64,000 nucleotides of DNA, taken from the NCBI RefSeq assembly GCF_003664125.1, contig NZ_RCCP01000001.1, positions 496,001 through 560,000 of the forward strand, read 5' to 3'. Shown here piece by piece: positions 18,433 to 27,656 of the stretch; position 1 is the stretch's first letter; every line of letters starts with the position of its first letter. The translations under genes and the position numbers were made by a program. Under the pieces are notes generated by a model. That model worked only from the letters and a program-made list of their open reading frames with translations. It was not told the origin of the DNA and did not search any database. Source of the stretch: Planococcus citreus. GTDB lineage: Bacteria; Bacillota; Bacilli; Bacillales_A; Planococcaceae.

Positions 18433-19041
18433 TTGGAAAAATGGGAAGCAGAGCGCTTGCTCAACCAAAAGATGCGTGACACACGTACGTATCCGAAAAA
18501 AAGAACCGCTGCACGAGCGAAAAAATACAATTTGACGATGGAACCGGCAAACGACTATATCGTGCTGGATTTTGAAACGACTGGCTTGCGTGCCGGCGAT
18601 GATAAGATCATCCAAATCGGTGCCGTTAAATATATCGGGCATCAACAACAAGATACGATGTACATGCTGATCAATCCGGAACGGCCGATTTCCAGCACGA
18701 TCACCCGCATCACCGGCATCCGCAACGGAGACGTCCAAGATGCGCCAGTCATCGAGGAAATCGCTCCCCAACTGATTGACTTTATCGGCGATTTGCCGAT
18801 TGTCGCCCACAACGCACCATTTGATATGGGATTTCTCTATGCGCTTGAGCACATCACGCCGGTGCCGCCTTATCAAGTCATCGATACGGTCAGGCTGGCA
18901 CGTAAATTCATCACCGAAACGCCGAATCATAAATTGACGACACTATCCGCCTATCTCGAGCTCGAACACAATGCACACGATGCGCTCGGGGACTGTCTGG
19001 TCACTGCATCGATCTATCAGTTCTGTATCGGACGCATGTAA
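18433..19041 (+). CDS. DnaQ-like 3'-5' exonuclease
   Basis: A 202-residue DEDDh exonuclease. The three Exo motifs are DFETTGL (Exo I), HNAPFDMGF (Exo II) and HDALGD (Exo III). A basic N-terminal stretch (about residues 10-35, KKRTAARAKK) precedes the fold and may bind nucleic acid. There is no polymerase or BRCT domain, so this is a stand-alone proofreading-type or repair nuclease. I chose TTG 18433, 8 nt after AAGGAG; no ATG in frame has a comparable ribosome site. Confidence 0.88.
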   Translation: MEKWEAERLLNQKMRDTRTYPKKRTAARAKKYNLTMEPANDYIVLDFETTGLRAGDDKIIQIGAVKYIGHQQQDTMYMLINPERPISSTITRITGIRNGDVQDAPVIEEIAPQLIDFIGDLPIVAHNAPFDMGFLYALEHITPVPPYQVIDTVRLARKFITETPNHKLTTLSAYLELEHNAHDALGDCLVTASIYQFCIGRM

Positions 19042-19078
19042 AAAAGCGCCGGAAGCTTTTGCTTCCAGCGCTTTTTTT
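19041..19078 (+). terminator. bidirectional terminator (exonuclease / degU)
   Basis: AGCGCCGGAAGC-TTTT-GCTTCCAGCGCT (19045-19072) flanked by A and T runs on both sides; serves both convergent genes. Confidence 0.9.
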
Positions 19079-19117
19079 AATTTTCGGCATCGGAACCCGC
19101 TGCCGCCAAATGTTTTT

Positions 19118-19792
19118 TTAACGTACTTCTACCCAACCGTTTTTAATGGCTGTAACGACAGCCTGAGTACGGTCATTGACCTGCATTTTTTGCAGGATGC
19201 TCGAGACGTGGTTTTTGACTGTTTTTTCTGAGATGAACAAAGTTTCACCGATTACGCGGTTGCTCTGTCCGTCCGTCAATAACTGCAAAACTTCGCTTTC
19301 GCGTTTTGTCAGTAAATGGTAAGGGCGACGGATCTCTGTTTGATGGAAAGAACCTTTGTTTTCACGTTCGCTCAAACGGCGGAATTCCATCACCAAATTA
19401 CGGGTCACTTTCGGATGCAGGTAAGAGCCGCCTTTTGCGACCACTTTGATCGCCTGGATGATGGCGTCCGCGTCCATTTCTTTCAGCATATAGCCGAGCG
19501 CGCCTGTTTTAAGGGCATGCGTCACATACGATTCATCATCGTGAATGGACAGCATAATGACTTTGGCGTCCGGGAATCTCTCAATTAGTTCTCCCGTTGC
19601 TTCGACGCCGTTTTTTTGCGGCATGTTGATATCCATCAACACAACATCCGGCTGATGCTCTTCGTACAGCTTGATGACTTCCTCGCCGTCGCCGCCTTCT
19701 GCGACTACTTCAAACGATTCTTCGAAGTCCAAGATGCGCTTAACGCCCTCCCGGAACAATTGGTGGTCATCAATAATAATAATTTTTGTCAT
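19118..19792 (-). CDS. degU: Response regulator DegU
   Basis: A 224-residue NarL/FixJ-family response regulator. The receiver domain (1-125) has DD at 8-9, phosphoacceptor D54 in LMDINMP, and the conserved K near 105. The C-terminal LuxR-type HTH has [12 protein letters not shown] and [23 protein letters not shown]. Downstream of degS by 28 nt, so co-transcribed. In Bacillus it controls secreted enzymes, competence, biofilm and motility according to phosphorylation level. Ribosome site GAGGAGG. Confidence 0.96.
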   Translation of the reverse strand: MTKIIIIDDHQLFREGVKRILDFEESFEVVAEGGDGEEVIKLYEEHQPDVVLMDINMPQKNGVEATGELIERFPDAKVIMLSIHDDESYVTHALKTGALGYMLKEMDADAIIQAIKVVAKGGSYLHPKVTRNLVMEFRRLSERENKGSFHQTEIRRPYHLLTKRESEVLQLLTDGQSNRVIGETLFISEKTVKNHVSSILQKMQVNDRTQAVVTAIKNGWVEVR

Positions 19793-19820
19793 TATGTCGT
19801 CCTCCTCAAAATACCATATC

Positions 19821-20966
19821 TTACATACCCGCCTTCAGCGGGATATGAAACATTAACACCGTTCCTTCGCCGAGCGTGGAGTTGATGAAGAATTCCCCGC
19901 CGATCAATTCGATCCGTTCCCTCATGCCGGTCAAGCCGAATGACTGGTCTTTGACGATTTCCTGGTCAAAGCCGGAACCATTGTCTTTGATGATGATGGA
20001 CACCTGTTCAGTGAGCCATTCCATCTTGACTTCGATATCTGTCGATTTGCCGTGGCGAATCGCATTCGAGACCGCTTCTTGCACGAGCCGGAAAATAGAA
20101 GTTTCAAAATTATTCGGGAGCCGTACCTCGTTACCATTGGAATGGAAAGACAGCCGGACACCGCGATTGTATTCTTCAATCGTCTCCAGATATTTTTTCA
20201 ATGTCGGGACCAGCCCGAGATCATCAAGCGCCATTGGTCGCAAGTCATAGATGATGCGCCTGACTTCCGTAAGCGCTTGCCTTACCATATCCTTTAACGA
20301 AGAAATTTCCTTGAAGGCCTTATCCGCACCTTTTTCGCGGTAGGTTTTTTCAATCAGATCGGAACGCAGCAGGACGTTCGCCATCATCTGGGCTGGTCCG
20401 TCGTGGATTTCACGCGATAGCCTCTTGCGCTCTTCTTCCTGGGCTTCGATAATCCTTAAGCTGTAATCCTGCTTGCTCTTCGACTTGTCGACCGCGTCCC
20501 CGAAATCTTCCAGATCCGACGCTAAATAATTGGTGGCCACATTGATTTGATTGACTAGCCGCTCTGCACGCTCGATCGTCTGAAGTAACTTCTGAAGCTT
20601 GCGCTGCAGGCGGTCCCGCTTTTGCCGAAACTTTTTTTCCTCGGCGCGGTTCAAGGATAATTGCACTTGCAGTTCGTTGGCCAGCTCAAAAGCTTCACGA
20701 ACCTGGCTTTCAGTGAAAGATTCGAATGAACCCGATAGTTCTGCGAGTCGCCGGCGTGCCGAGCGGGTCCGCTCTTCAAGTGCGTCACCTTCCGCGATGA
20801 TGCGGCTGATATTCGCCCTGACATTCTCCAATTCGTCCTTCATCTCTTCATAGCTGCGGCGACTTTCTTCGCTAATGGCGAAAATATCCTGTTTCGACTG
20901 GTCCATCTTTGCGACCAGCTCGTCAAAGATGGAATCTAATGAAGTTCCATCGTTTTTCTTTGCCAT
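19821..20966 (-). CDS. degS: Cytoplasmic sensor histidine kinase DegS
   Basis: A 381-residue kinase with no TM segment. Residues ~10-175 are a long coiled-coil sensor region (DegS domain). The HisKA_3 dimerisation box [17 protein letters not shown] puts the phosphorylated histidine at H188. The HATPase has [16 protein letters not shown] and GLTGMRERI. The length and position equal B. subtilis DegS. It phosphorylates and dephosphorylates DegU. Confidence 0.96.
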   Translation of the reverse strand: MAKKNDGTSLDSIFDELVAKMDQSKQDIFAISEESRRSYEEMKDELENVRANISRIIAEGDALEERTRSARRRLAELSGSFESFTESQVREAFELANELQVQLSLNRAEEKKFRQKRDRLQRKLQKLLQTIERAERLVNQINVATNYLASDLEDFGDAVDKSKSKQDYSLRIIEAQEEERKRLSREIHDGPAQMMANVLLRSDLIEKTYREKGADKAFKEISSLKDMVRQALTEVRRIIYDLRPMALDDLGLVPTLKKYLETIEEYNRGVRLSFHSNGNEVRLPNNFETSIFRLVQEAVSNAIRHGKSTDIEVKMEWLTEQVSIIIKDNGSGFDQEIVKDQSFGLTGMRERIELIGGEFFINSTLGEGTVLMFHIPLKAGM

Positions 20967-21119
20967 TCTAAAACCGCCTTAGCTATACTTACTGTAACCA
21001 TCCGTCTCTTTGCTTCTTTCGCCTTACGGGCTTTAACAAGTATATCACTATATACGCAACAGCATATTAAGAATACATTACAAATTATCTGATTTCATTT
21101 TACAACAGGGGGAATAAAA

Positions 21120-21755
21120 ATGCGAGAAAATTACATAACAGTAGGTTCTTCTGCCAATGCAGAAATACTCATAAACAAATCCCGTTTTATCGGCCATGCA
21201 GCAAGGGCAGAAACGGAGTCGGAAGCGATCGCTTTCATCGATTCCATCAAATCCAAACATCGCCAGGCTACCCATAATTGTTCAGCTTACATCATCGGTG
21301 AACACGATTCCATCCAAAAAGCGAATGACGACGGGGAACCAAGTGGAACGGCGGGCGTTCCTATGCTGGAAGTGCTGAAAAAACAAGGATTAAAGGATAC
21401 TGTGCTAGTGGTGACGCGCTATTATGGCGGCATCAAACTCGGAGGCGGCGGGCTGATCCGTGCGTACGGAAAATCCGCGTCGGAAGCGATTGCCGCTAGC
21501 GGCGTGGTGGAACGGCGCCTGCACCATTTGATGAAAGTGTCTATCGATTATACTTGGCTCGGCAAAATCGAAAACGAAATTCGCCAGTCGGATTATCCGT
21601 TGGCAGGGATCGATTATTCTGATGCCGTGGTGCTATCCATCCATGTGCCGGTCGAAAAAGAACAAGCTTTTATCGACTGGGTCAATGAACTGACTAATGG
21701 GCAGGCTAAAATCGAGTCAGCGCACACGGAATTCCTCGAATTTCCCCATCCATAA
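21120..21755 (+). CDS. IMPACT/YigZ family protein (YvyE)
   Basis: A 211-residue protein with an N-terminal UPF0029 domain (about 15-125, with DDGEPSGTAGVPML and YYGGIKLGGGGLIRAYG) and a C-terminal DUF1949 domain (about 140-205). The family is linked to translation or proteolysis (the eukaryotic IMPACT relative inhibits GCN2), but the bacterial role is unsettled. It is divergent from degS, exactly as yvyE in B. subtilis. Confidence 0.9.
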   Translation: MRENYITVGSSANAEILINKSRFIGHAARAETESEAIAFIDSIKSKHRQATHNCSAYIIGEHDSIQKANDDGEPSGTAGVPMLEVLKKQGLKDTVLVVTRYYGGIKLGGGGLIRAYGKSASEAIAASGVVERRLHHLMKVSIDYTWLGKIENEIRQSDYPLAGIDYSDAVVLSIHVPVEKEQAFIDWVNELTNGQAKIESAHTEFLEFPHP

Positions 21756-21919
21756 TTTCTTTTCATTTACGTGCAGAAAAAATCACTGTATAATATCCAC
21801 AGCACAAAAAAATGAAAATTCGTAAATTCACTATGTCCTTAAGATTAGTGAAATGGCACTTGCATGTGTTTGGCTACTACCAAAGCCGCACATAATCCCC
21901 CTTTAGAGGAGCAACTATA

Positions 21920-22978
21920 ATGAGTAGAAAAATGAAACGGGAGGCAAAGTCCAGCCGGCAGCGGAAGATCATCAAAATTTCTGCCATCCTGGCTGTCTCC
22001 TTGTTGATTAGTTTATCCGCCTTTGGAATTTGGCTCGTGAAAAAAGCCGAGTTTGCTGCGAACAATGCGTATGAATCAGCGGATGGACGCGACAAATCCG
22101 ATCTCCGCGACGAACAAGTCGAACCGTTAAACGATAATATCTCGATTTTGTTCATCGGCATCGATGATAGTGCCGCAAGAGACCAAAGCAGCGATAACAT
22201 CAGGTCCGACGCGTTGGTTTTAGCTACATTGAATAACGAGGATAAATCCGTCAAACTCGTCAGCATTCCGCGTGATACGTATACCTTCATTCCTGACTCT
22301 GGTTATGAAGACAAGATCACGCACGCCTATGCACTGAACGGCCCGCGCTCCACAATCGAAAGTGTCGAAGGCCTGCTCGATGTACCGGTTGATTATTACA
22401 TGACGATGAACTTCGATGCCTTCGTCGATGTGGTCAATGCACTTGGCGGGATTAAAGCCGATGTTCCTTATGATTTAAAAGAAAAAGATGAAACGGATTC
22501 CCATAACGCCATTGAATTGGAAGAGGGAATCCAGCAGTTGAACGGCAGTGAAGCCTTGGCCTTGGCCAGAACACGTTATTATGACAATGATATTGAACGA
22601 GGCAAGCGCCAGCAGATGATTCTTGAATCGATCATGGATAAAGCCTTGTCAGCAGGATCCATTACCAAATACGGCAATGTCATCGATGCAGTCGGGGACA
22701 ATATGAAAACCAATATGAGTTTCCGCGATATGCAGGCATTCTTCGAATATGCGAAAAACGGCAAACCGGATGTGGAGACGATGAGTGTCCAAGGTTACGA
22801 TGATATGTCGACAGGCATTTACTACTACATGCCCGATGAAGAATCCCTTGAGGAATTGAAAGATATTCTCCAAAGCCACCTCGGCTTAAAACCGGACACT
22901 TCCAATCTTTCCTTGAATGAAGAAGACCTCACCGATCAGGCTTTTCCAGCCACCGAATCAGATCAGGAAGAAGAATAA
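21920..22978 (+). CDS. LCP-family (LytR-CpsA-Psr) glycopolymer ligase
   Basis: A 352-residue membrane-anchored LCP protein. The short basic N-terminus is followed by one TM segment (about residues 24-45). The LCP domain (about 75-245) has SDALVLATLN, the SIPRDTY motif with the catalytic Arg/Asp, and ARTRYYDNDIERGKRQQMIL for polyprenyl-phosphate binding. It attaches wall teichoic acid or similar polymers to peptidoglycan outside the cell. The C-terminal ~40 residues are acidic and probably disordered. Its neighbour tagO makes the lipid linker for the same pathway. Ribosome site GAGGAG. Confidence 0.92.
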   Translation: MSRKMKREAKSSRQRKIIKISAILAVSLLISLSAFGIWLVKKAEFAANNAYESADGRDKSDLRDEQVEPLNDNISILFIGIDDSAARDQSSDNIRSDALVLATLNNEDKSVKLVSIPRDTYTFIPDSGYEDKITHAYALNGPRSTIESVEGLLDVPVDYYMTMNFDAFVDVVNALGGIKADVPYDLKEKDETDSHNAIELEEGIQQLNGSEALALARTRYYDNDIERGKRQQMILESIMDKALSAGSITKYGNVIDAVGDNMKTNMSFRDMQAFFEYAKNGKPDVETMSVQGYDDMSTGIYYYMPDEESLEELKDILQSHLGLKPDTSNLSLNEEDLTDQAFPATESDQEEE

Positions 22979-23016
22979 AAAAACTGGCAACCGATAGCGG
23001 TTGCCAGTTTTTTTGT
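22976..23016 (+). terminator. LCP gene terminator
   Basis: AAACTGGCAACCG (22981-22993) with CGGTTGCCAGTTT (22998-23010), then T residues; A-run on the other side makes it usable in both directions. Confidence 0.9.
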
Positions 23017-23032
23017 ATCTTTAATTATTTTG

Positions 23033-23064
23033 CCTAAAATAAAAAGCGGCCGCAGCCACTTTTT
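23033..23064 (-). terminator. tagO terminator overlapping its stop codon
   Basis: AAAAAGCGGC-cgca-GCCACTTTTT (23041-23064), followed by UUUUAUUUU on the minus strand. Confidence 0.7.
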
Positions 23065-24139
23065 ATTTCCCTATCATTCTAACTAAATTGATCAATGGGC
23101 GGTAATTCTTCCCTGCGAGCCCGACCACTTCGACGAACAATTCAATCGCCAGAAGCATGACACCGATCAACAGGATGCCTCCCCAGAGTGTTGCTTGGGA
23201 AAATAGCAAAGCCGCAAGTCCAAATAATGCGGAGATGCCATAAATGATCAGCACGGTCTGGCTATGTGAAAATCCGATGTTCAACAAGCAATGGTGCAAA
23301 TGCGATTTATCTGCTTCTGAAATGGATTTCTTTTCACGCACGCGGCGCACGATGGCAAAGAAGGTATCCGAAATTGGCACGCCGAGCATGATGATCGGGA
23401 TGATCAAGGCAACGACTGTCACGTTTTTGAAACCCATCAAGGCGAGTACGGAAATCATGAAACCAAGGAACAAAGCCCCTGTGTCCCCCATGAAGATCTT
23501 CGCGGGGTGGAAATTATAGAATAGGAAGCCGATAGAACTAGCAGCAAGAATGGCAGCTGTCGACATGACGAAAATATCGCCCATGATGAAGGCCATCGCC
23601 GTCAGCGTCAATAACGCCACGGTGGAAACCCCTGCGGCTAAACCATCAAGCCCGTCGATCAAGTTGATGGCATTGGTGATGCCGACAATCCAAATGATCG
23701 TCAGCGGGATGCTGAAGTAGCCGAAATCCAAGACGCCGCCGAACGGCAAGTTAATGAATGAAATTTCGAGCCCGCCGCCAATGACGACGACGCCGGCCGC
23801 AGCCAGTTGCCCGAGCATTTTGGCTTTTGCTGTAATTTCGAGCATATCATCCAAGACACCCGTCACGATGATCAAAAACGCACCGATGATGATGGCTGTT
23901 TCAATTGGGATCAGCGATGATTCAAAAGCAGCTGAAACCGGATCCTTCGGTTGAAGGAAAAGATAAGCGATCAAAAATGATCCGAATATGGCTAATCCGC
24001 CTAAACGCGGCATGATCCTTGCGTGTACTTTTCGGTAATTAGGCCGATCCACTGCCCCGATGCGAAATGCCAATCTCTTCACAAGGGGTGTCAGGAGAAT
24101 CGAAGCGATAAATGCCACAACCAGCGTCAGGTATAGCAT
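23063..24139 (-). CDS. tagO: Undecaprenyl-phosphate GlcNAc-1-phosphate transferase TagO
   Basis: A 358-residue polytopic membrane enzyme of the MraY/WecA family with about 11 TM segments. Conserved cytoplasmic motifs are seen: RKVHARIMPRLGG, DDMLEI (Mg2+ aspartates), NAINLIDGLDGLAAG and FLFYNFHPAKIFMGDTGALFLG, plus SHLHHCLL (the HIHH-like motif). It commits undecaprenyl phosphate to wall teichoic acid linker synthesis. I start at ATG 24139, 6 nt after AAGGAGG; the 11 extra codons upstream lack a ribosome site. The position matches B. subtilis tagO. Confidence 0.95.
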   Translation of the reverse strand: MLYLTLVVAFIASILLTPLVKRLAFRIGAVDRPNYRKVHARIMPRLGGLAIFGSFLIAYLFLQPKDPVSAAFESSLIPIETAIIIGAFLIIVTGVLDDMLEITAKAKMLGQLAAAGVVVIGGGLEISFINLPFGGVLDFGYFSIPLTIIWIVGITNAINLIDGLDGLAAGVSTVALLTLTAMAFIMGDIFVMSTAAILAASSIGFLFYNFHPAKIFMGDTGALFLGFMISVLALMGFKNVTVVALIIPIIMLGVPISDTFFAIVRRVREKKSISEADKSHLHHCLLNIGFSHSQTVLIIYGISALFGLAALLFSQATLWGGILLIGVMLLAIELFVEVVGLAGKNYRPLINLVRMIGK

Positions 24140-24456
24140 GTCCTTCCTCCTTAAAAAACTCTCATTTTGCATACATATCCATCATTATTATAGCACGGCT
24201 GATAAAAAAAGGAAGTGATATATGTTACCAATTTTTATCTTTCCTTTAGTTATAGACGGTCTCCAGGAAAGAAAAGTTTCCGGCTCTCCGATATTTTTCA
24301 TCAATAAGTTATGTGCATGATGCTTTTGGACCGGACAATGAATTTTTTTGTTAATTTTCAGAATTGAAAGGCACTTTTATAGTATTATATCCATAATATG
24401 CTATAATAAACCCATGGATCACGAATATCATACTAATTTGAGCGGGAGTGCGAAAT
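24140..24456. other. intergenic region between tagO and the LRV gene
   Basis: It holds the divergent promoters of tagO and the LRV-repeat gene. A 32-codon frame at 24222-24320 (hydrophobic start, GGAAG 8 nt before ATG) is visible but unsupported. No RNA element is recognised. Confidence 0.6.
24399..24407 (+). promoter_or_regulatory. extended -10 promoter of the LRV gene
   Basis: TGCTATAAT is a perfect extended -10 (TGnTATAAT), about 50 nt before the ATG at 24457. No good -35 is needed for such promoters and none is seen. Confidence 0.55.
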
Positions 24457-24747
24457 ATGGACAGCAATCTTCTATTTTATGCATCGAAGAAAGAATGGTC
24501 TCCTTATGATGAAGCAGCTGTATTGAAAATGGATTATCTCAAACGGGCAGAGCTTGCACGTTCCATCAATTGTGAAGGGCTCCTTGTAGACTTATCACTC
24601 GATCAACATCCTGAAGTCCGAAAAGGCGTCGCCGCCAATGCAGCCACCCCTTTGACCACGTTAAAACGGTTAGCAGCCCAGGATTTATGCATTTCAGTCA
24701 AGGAAAAAGCAAAAGAAACACTTAATGAACAACCATTAAAATCATAA
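24457..24747 (+). CDS. Small LRV/HEAT-like repeat protein
   Basis: A 96-residue protein with no signal peptide. Residues ~45-80 read DQHPEVRKGVAANAATPLTTLKRLAAQD, the pattern of leucine-rich-repeat-variant (LRV) modules (VR..VA.N..TP...L..LA.D), preceded by a related helix pair. Such short alpha-solenoids usually bind proteins; the partner is unknown. ATG 24457 is chosen, 8 nt after GGGAG; a GTG three codons upstream is an alternative. Monocistronic. Confidence 0.7.
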   Translation: MDSNLLFYASKKEWSPYDEAAVLKMDYLKRAELARSINCEGLLVDLSLDQHPEVRKGVAANAATPLTTLKRLAAQDLCISVKEKAKETLNEQPLKS

Positions 24748-24753
24748 ACTCAC

Positions 24754-24788
24754 GCTTCCCGATGCCTTCGTCGGGGAGCTTTTATCTT
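24754..24788 (+). terminator. LRV gene terminator
   Basis: GCTTCCCGA (24754-24762) with TCGGGGAGC (24771-24779), then TTTTATCTTTT. Confidence 0.8.
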
Positions 24789-24799
24789 TTATATAGAAG

Positions 24800-24825
24800 G
24801 TTTATAAACTTCAAGATAGGAAATA
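24800..24825 (+). promoter_or_regulatory. weak sigma-B-like promoter of the CsbD gene
   Basis: GTTTAT (24800-24805) followed 13-14 nt later by GGAAAT/GAAATA. The -35 is 5/6 but the -10 only about 4/6. The CsbD family is sigma-B dependent in B. subtilis. Confidence 0.35.
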
Positions 24826-24859
24826 TAGGGAGTAAAGATATTCTAAAGGAGGCATTCAA

Positions 24860-25051
24860 ATGGCTGATAAAGAAGGTTTCTCAGATAAAGTGAAAGGTGC
24901 CGTCAGCAAAGGCAAAGGCGAATTGAAAGACCAGGTCGGCAATGCGACCGATAACCCGGACTTGCAGGCTGAAGGCAAATCCGATAAGACAAAAGGCAAG
25001 GTCCAGGATACGGTCGGCAAGTTTAAGGAAGGCTTCAATAAAGATAAATAA
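24860..25051 (+). CDS. CsbD family stress protein
   Basis: A 63-residue, highly charged, Gly/Lys/Asp-rich protein with the CsbD pattern of two repeats (DKVKGAVSKGKGELKDQVGNAT and DKTKGKVQDTVGKFKEG). It is predicted to be helical or disordered and cytoplasmic. In Bacillus the family belongs to the sigma-B general stress regulon; its molecular role is unknown. Ribosome site AAAGGAGG, own terminator. Confidence 0.92.
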   Translation: MADKEGFSDKVKGAVSKGKGELKDQVGNATDNPDLQAEGKSDKTKGKVQDTVGKFKEGFNKDK

Positions 25052-25061
25052 GCACATTGAA

Positions 25062-25087
25062 CCCGGCAATTTTGCCGGGCTTTTTTA
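25062..25087 (+). terminator. CsbD gene terminator
   Basis: CCCGGCAA-tt-TTGCCGGG followed by CTTTTTTATTT. Confidence 0.85.
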
Positions 25088-25173
25088 TTTCCAAATTTTA
25101 ATTTTCATAACTGCGTGAATTCAGTTATAATAAATTCTTGTGCGACTATGTTTAATTTAGAAGGAGAACTCCC

Positions 25174-26496
25174 ATGAACAAGAAAACGCTTACAAACTTT
25201 GAAACTTTAACGATCGGCCTTATGCTTTTCGCGCTGTTCCTCGGTGCCGGAAATTTAATCTTCCCTCCCTATCTCGGACAATTAGCAGGAGAGCAATTGC
25301 TTCCCGCCATCATCGGCTTTTTGCTGACCGGCGTCGGTTTGCCGCTATTAGGCATACTTGCCATCGCAAAAGCGGGCGGAGATCTGCAGTCGATTGCCGG
25401 ACGGGTACACCCGGTCTTTGGCATCGTCTTCACGATGATCGTCTATTTGGCTATCGGTCCGTTCTTTGGCATTCCCCGAACAGCCACTGTCGCTTTCGAA
25501 ATTGGCACTGCGCCTTTTCTGTCCGCTGAAATGGCATCATCGTTTTGGTCATTATTTCTCTTCACGATCATTTTCTTTGTCATCACCGTATTGTTTGCAT
25601 TGAACCCGACAAAACTAGTCGATCGCATCGGTAAAATCCTGACGCCGATTCTCATCGTCGTCATTGGCTTTTTAGCTGTCAAAAGCTTCCTGACGCCTAT
25701 GGGACCAATCGGTGCGCCTGTCGGAAATTATGACACAGAAGCGTTTTTCGAAAGCTTCCTTCAAGGCTATTTGACGATGGACGCAATTGCCGCGCTCGTA
25801 TTCGGGATTGTCATTATCCAATCCATCCGCGCGAAAGGCGTTGAAGATAAGAACACCATCCTGAAAACGACGGCATACGCGGGATTCATCGCGGCAGCCG
25901 GCTTGTCACTGGTGTACCTATCCTTAAGCTATATCGGAGCGACCAGTGTAGAAGCTATCGGCATGCAGGAGAACGGCGGAGAAGTCATTGCGCTCGCTTC
26001 ACGCGTACTGTACGGCGAAATTGGGGGCATCATTTTAGCTGCCGCGATCACATTCGCCTGCCTGACGACTTCCATCGGGCTTGTGTCAGCGACTTCCCAG
26101 TTCTTCAATAAAATTTTCCCGCAATTGCCATATGTGGTCTATGTATTCATTTTCGCTGGATTTTCGACCGTCATTGCGAATGTTGGGCTGACCCAATTGA
26201 TCGCTATTTCATTGCCGGTATTATTGGCCATCTATCCTCTTGCGATTGTGATTGTCATTCTATCGTTTTTCGATCATTCCTTTTACCAAAAATCATACGT
26301 CTATGTCATTCCACTTGTGCTTACAGGTATTGTAAGCGTCTTTGATGCATTGAAGAGTTCAGGTTTTGAATTCAACGCAATCACGCAGATTTTCTCTTAC
26401 TTGCCATTTTATGAACAAGGAATCGGCTGGCTTGTTCCCGCAATCATCGGAACGCTTGCTGGGATCATCATTGCGCGCACCACCCACAAACGATAA
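25174..26496 (+). CDS. brnQ: Branched-chain amino acid uptake carrier BrnQ
   Basis: A 440-residue LIVCS-family carrier with about 12 TM segments. The N-terminal FALFLGAGNLIFPP motif is diagnostic of BrnQ proteins. It imports Leu, Ile and Val with Na+ or H+. Ribosome site AGAAGGAG, monocistronic. A -10-like TATAAT lies about 50 nt upstream. No CodY box or T-box is evident by eye. Confidence 0.93.
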   Translation: MNKKTLTNFETLTIGLMLFALFLGAGNLIFPPYLGQLAGEQLLPAIIGFLLTGVGLPLLGILAIAKAGGDLQSIAGRVHPVFGIVFTMIVYLAIGPFFGIPRTATVAFEIGTAPFLSAEMASSFWSLFLFTIIFFVITVLFALNPTKLVDRIGKILTPILIVVIGFLAVKSFLTPMGPIGAPVGNYDTEAFFESFLQGYLTMDAIAALVFGIVIIQSIRAKGVEDKNTILKTTAYAGFIAAAGLSLVYLSLSYIGATSVEAIGMQENGGEVIALASRVLYGEIGGIILAAAITFACLTTSIGLVSATSQFFNKIFPQLPYVVYVFIFAGFSTVIANVGLTQLIAISLPVLLAIYPLAIVIVILSFFDHSFYQKSYVYVIPLVLTGIVSVFDALKSSGFEFNAITQIFSYLPFYEQGIGWLVPAIIGTLAGIIIARTTHKR

Positions 26497-26504
26497 TCCA
26501 GACA

Positions 26505-26550
26505 TAAAAGAAGGCCGGAGAAATATAATATTTCTCCGGCCTTCTTCTAT
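26505..26550 (+). terminator. bidirectional terminator (brnQ / stress protein)
   Basis: An 18-bp perfect stem AAGAAGGCCGGAGAAATA (26508-26525) / TATTTCTCCGGCCTTCTT (26529-26546), with A/T runs on each side. Confidence 0.92.
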
Positions 26551-26552
26551 TT

Positions 26553-27497
26553 TTAGAATAAACGCGGCGTCGGTGGCGTACCGGTCTTTTTCTCTACATT
26601 TTTATGGAAATCATCCACATCTCTAGGATTTTTCGTAGATTCAAAATCGTCACGGCGCTCTGTATCAGCTAGATGCTCTTCTTCTGAATCACGGCCGAAC
26701 GGCGCTGGCCCAAGATTTGGATCCACTCCCGGAGAAGGTTCATCTTGCCGGCGGTTCACCCCATCTTCCCGGTTCAATTCCTTTTCACCGTCTCGGTCTC
26801 CCAGTTTCGGCTCATGCTCCATGCGCTTTTCAGATGGCTTTTCAGCTTCCGACGGCTTTTCACGGTCGCTGGTCGGGTGAATTTCAGCACCTTTCAAACG
26901 GGAATCCTGGGATTTGCTGTGCAATTGGGATTTATTCGTCTGTTCGCGCGTAGCATCGGTTGTGTAGATGCCTTCAACGCCCGTATCGTGTCCCCCTTCA
27001 TGCTTTTGGATGTCTTTGTCGATGAGCTTTTCATCATCATGCATTCTACCGTCCCGTTCAACATCGCGGCCAAACGGCGCAAATGCTGTATTGCGCCCAT
27101 CTGCCTCCAGGTCCATAGGGGTGTTGTCGTCAGAATGCGAAGAGAAATGCTCACTTTCTGCATTCCCGCTAGGTGCACCATCCGTATACAAAAGAACCGC
27201 ACCGCGTTCAATTTCGCGCTCATAATGGTCAGCTGTGTCGCGATCTACGCCAAATTCATCCAATTTAGCGCGGGCTTTGTCTTCCCCTGTCAATAGGGTT
27301 TTCATACGGTTGCCGAAAGAGTTGGCTTTATGCGAATCTACACCATAACGATCGTGGGCTTCATTCACCAAGTTTTTATCGTTTGCAAGCACATGGATAT
27401 CCTCATTGCGATAGCCTTTTGAGATCAATGCTTCCAAAGCTCGTTCCATTTCATCCTGTGAATAAACAATTTCAAATTGACGGTTTGTCTGTACCAT
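26553..27497 (-). CDS. General stress protein (YflT/GSP17M domain) with long hydrophilic tail
   Basis: A 314-residue protein. The N-terminal domain (about 5-105: FEIVYSQDEMERALEALISKGYRNEDIHVLAND...ERGAVLLYTD) is the YflT/GSP17M heat-stress domain. The remaining two thirds is extremely charged (Asp, Glu, Arg, Lys, His), without hydrophobic stretches, and is likely disordered. It contains a duplicated motif NTAFAPFGRD/GPAPFGRD. Cytoplasmic. Paralogue of the next gene upstream; a good sigma-B-type promoter precedes it. Function unknown; the tail resembles desiccation-type hydrophilins only in composition. Confidence 0.82.
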   Translation of the reverse strand: MVQTNRQFEIVYSQDEMERALEALISKGYRNEDIHVLANDKNLVNEAHDRYGVDSHKANSFGNRMKTLLTGEDKARAKLDEFGVDRDTADHYEREIERGAVLLYTDGAPSGNAESEHFSSHSDDNTPMDLEADGRNTAFAPFGRDVERDGRMHDDEKLIDKDIQKHEGGHDTGVEGIYTTDATREQTNKSQLHSKSQDSRLKGAEIHPTSDREKPSEAEKPSEKRMEHEPKLGDRDGEKELNREDGVNRRQDEPSPGVDPNLGPAPFGRDSEEEHLADTERRDDFESTKNPRDVDDFHKNVEKKTGTPPTPRLF

Positions 27498-27535
27498 TTA
27501 TAAAACCTCCTGATTTAACTTGTATTGCTTTCTGT

Positions 27536-27562
27536 TTACCCGCACTTTATCGGTACTAAAAC
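27536..27562 (-). promoter_or_regulatory. sigma-B-type promoter, stress protein 1
   Basis: On the minus strand GTTTTA (27562-27557), 15 nt, GGGTAA (27541-27536). Both boxes match the sigma-B consensus at 5/6 with correct spacing, about 40 nt before the ATG. Confidence 0.7.
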
Positions 27563-27613
27563 ATTTCAATCCTTCTATATAATATATTTCAGGCTCTTAA
27601 GCTACCCTCATTG

Positions 27614-27648
27614 AATAAAATAAATCCCCGATCTTCAAACGACCGGGG
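27614..27648 (-). terminator. terminator of stress protein 2
   Basis: CCCCGATC (27626-27633) with GACCGGGG (27641-27648), one mismatch, then AUUUAUUUUAUU on the minus strand. Confidence 0.6.
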
Positions 27649-27656
27649 CCACCATA

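Noticed and set aside
24222-24320. 32-codon frame with hydrophobic start upstream of the LRV gene
   Set aside because: A GGAAG lies at fair distance from the ATG, but there is no domain, no terminator and no way to show conservation from one sequence.
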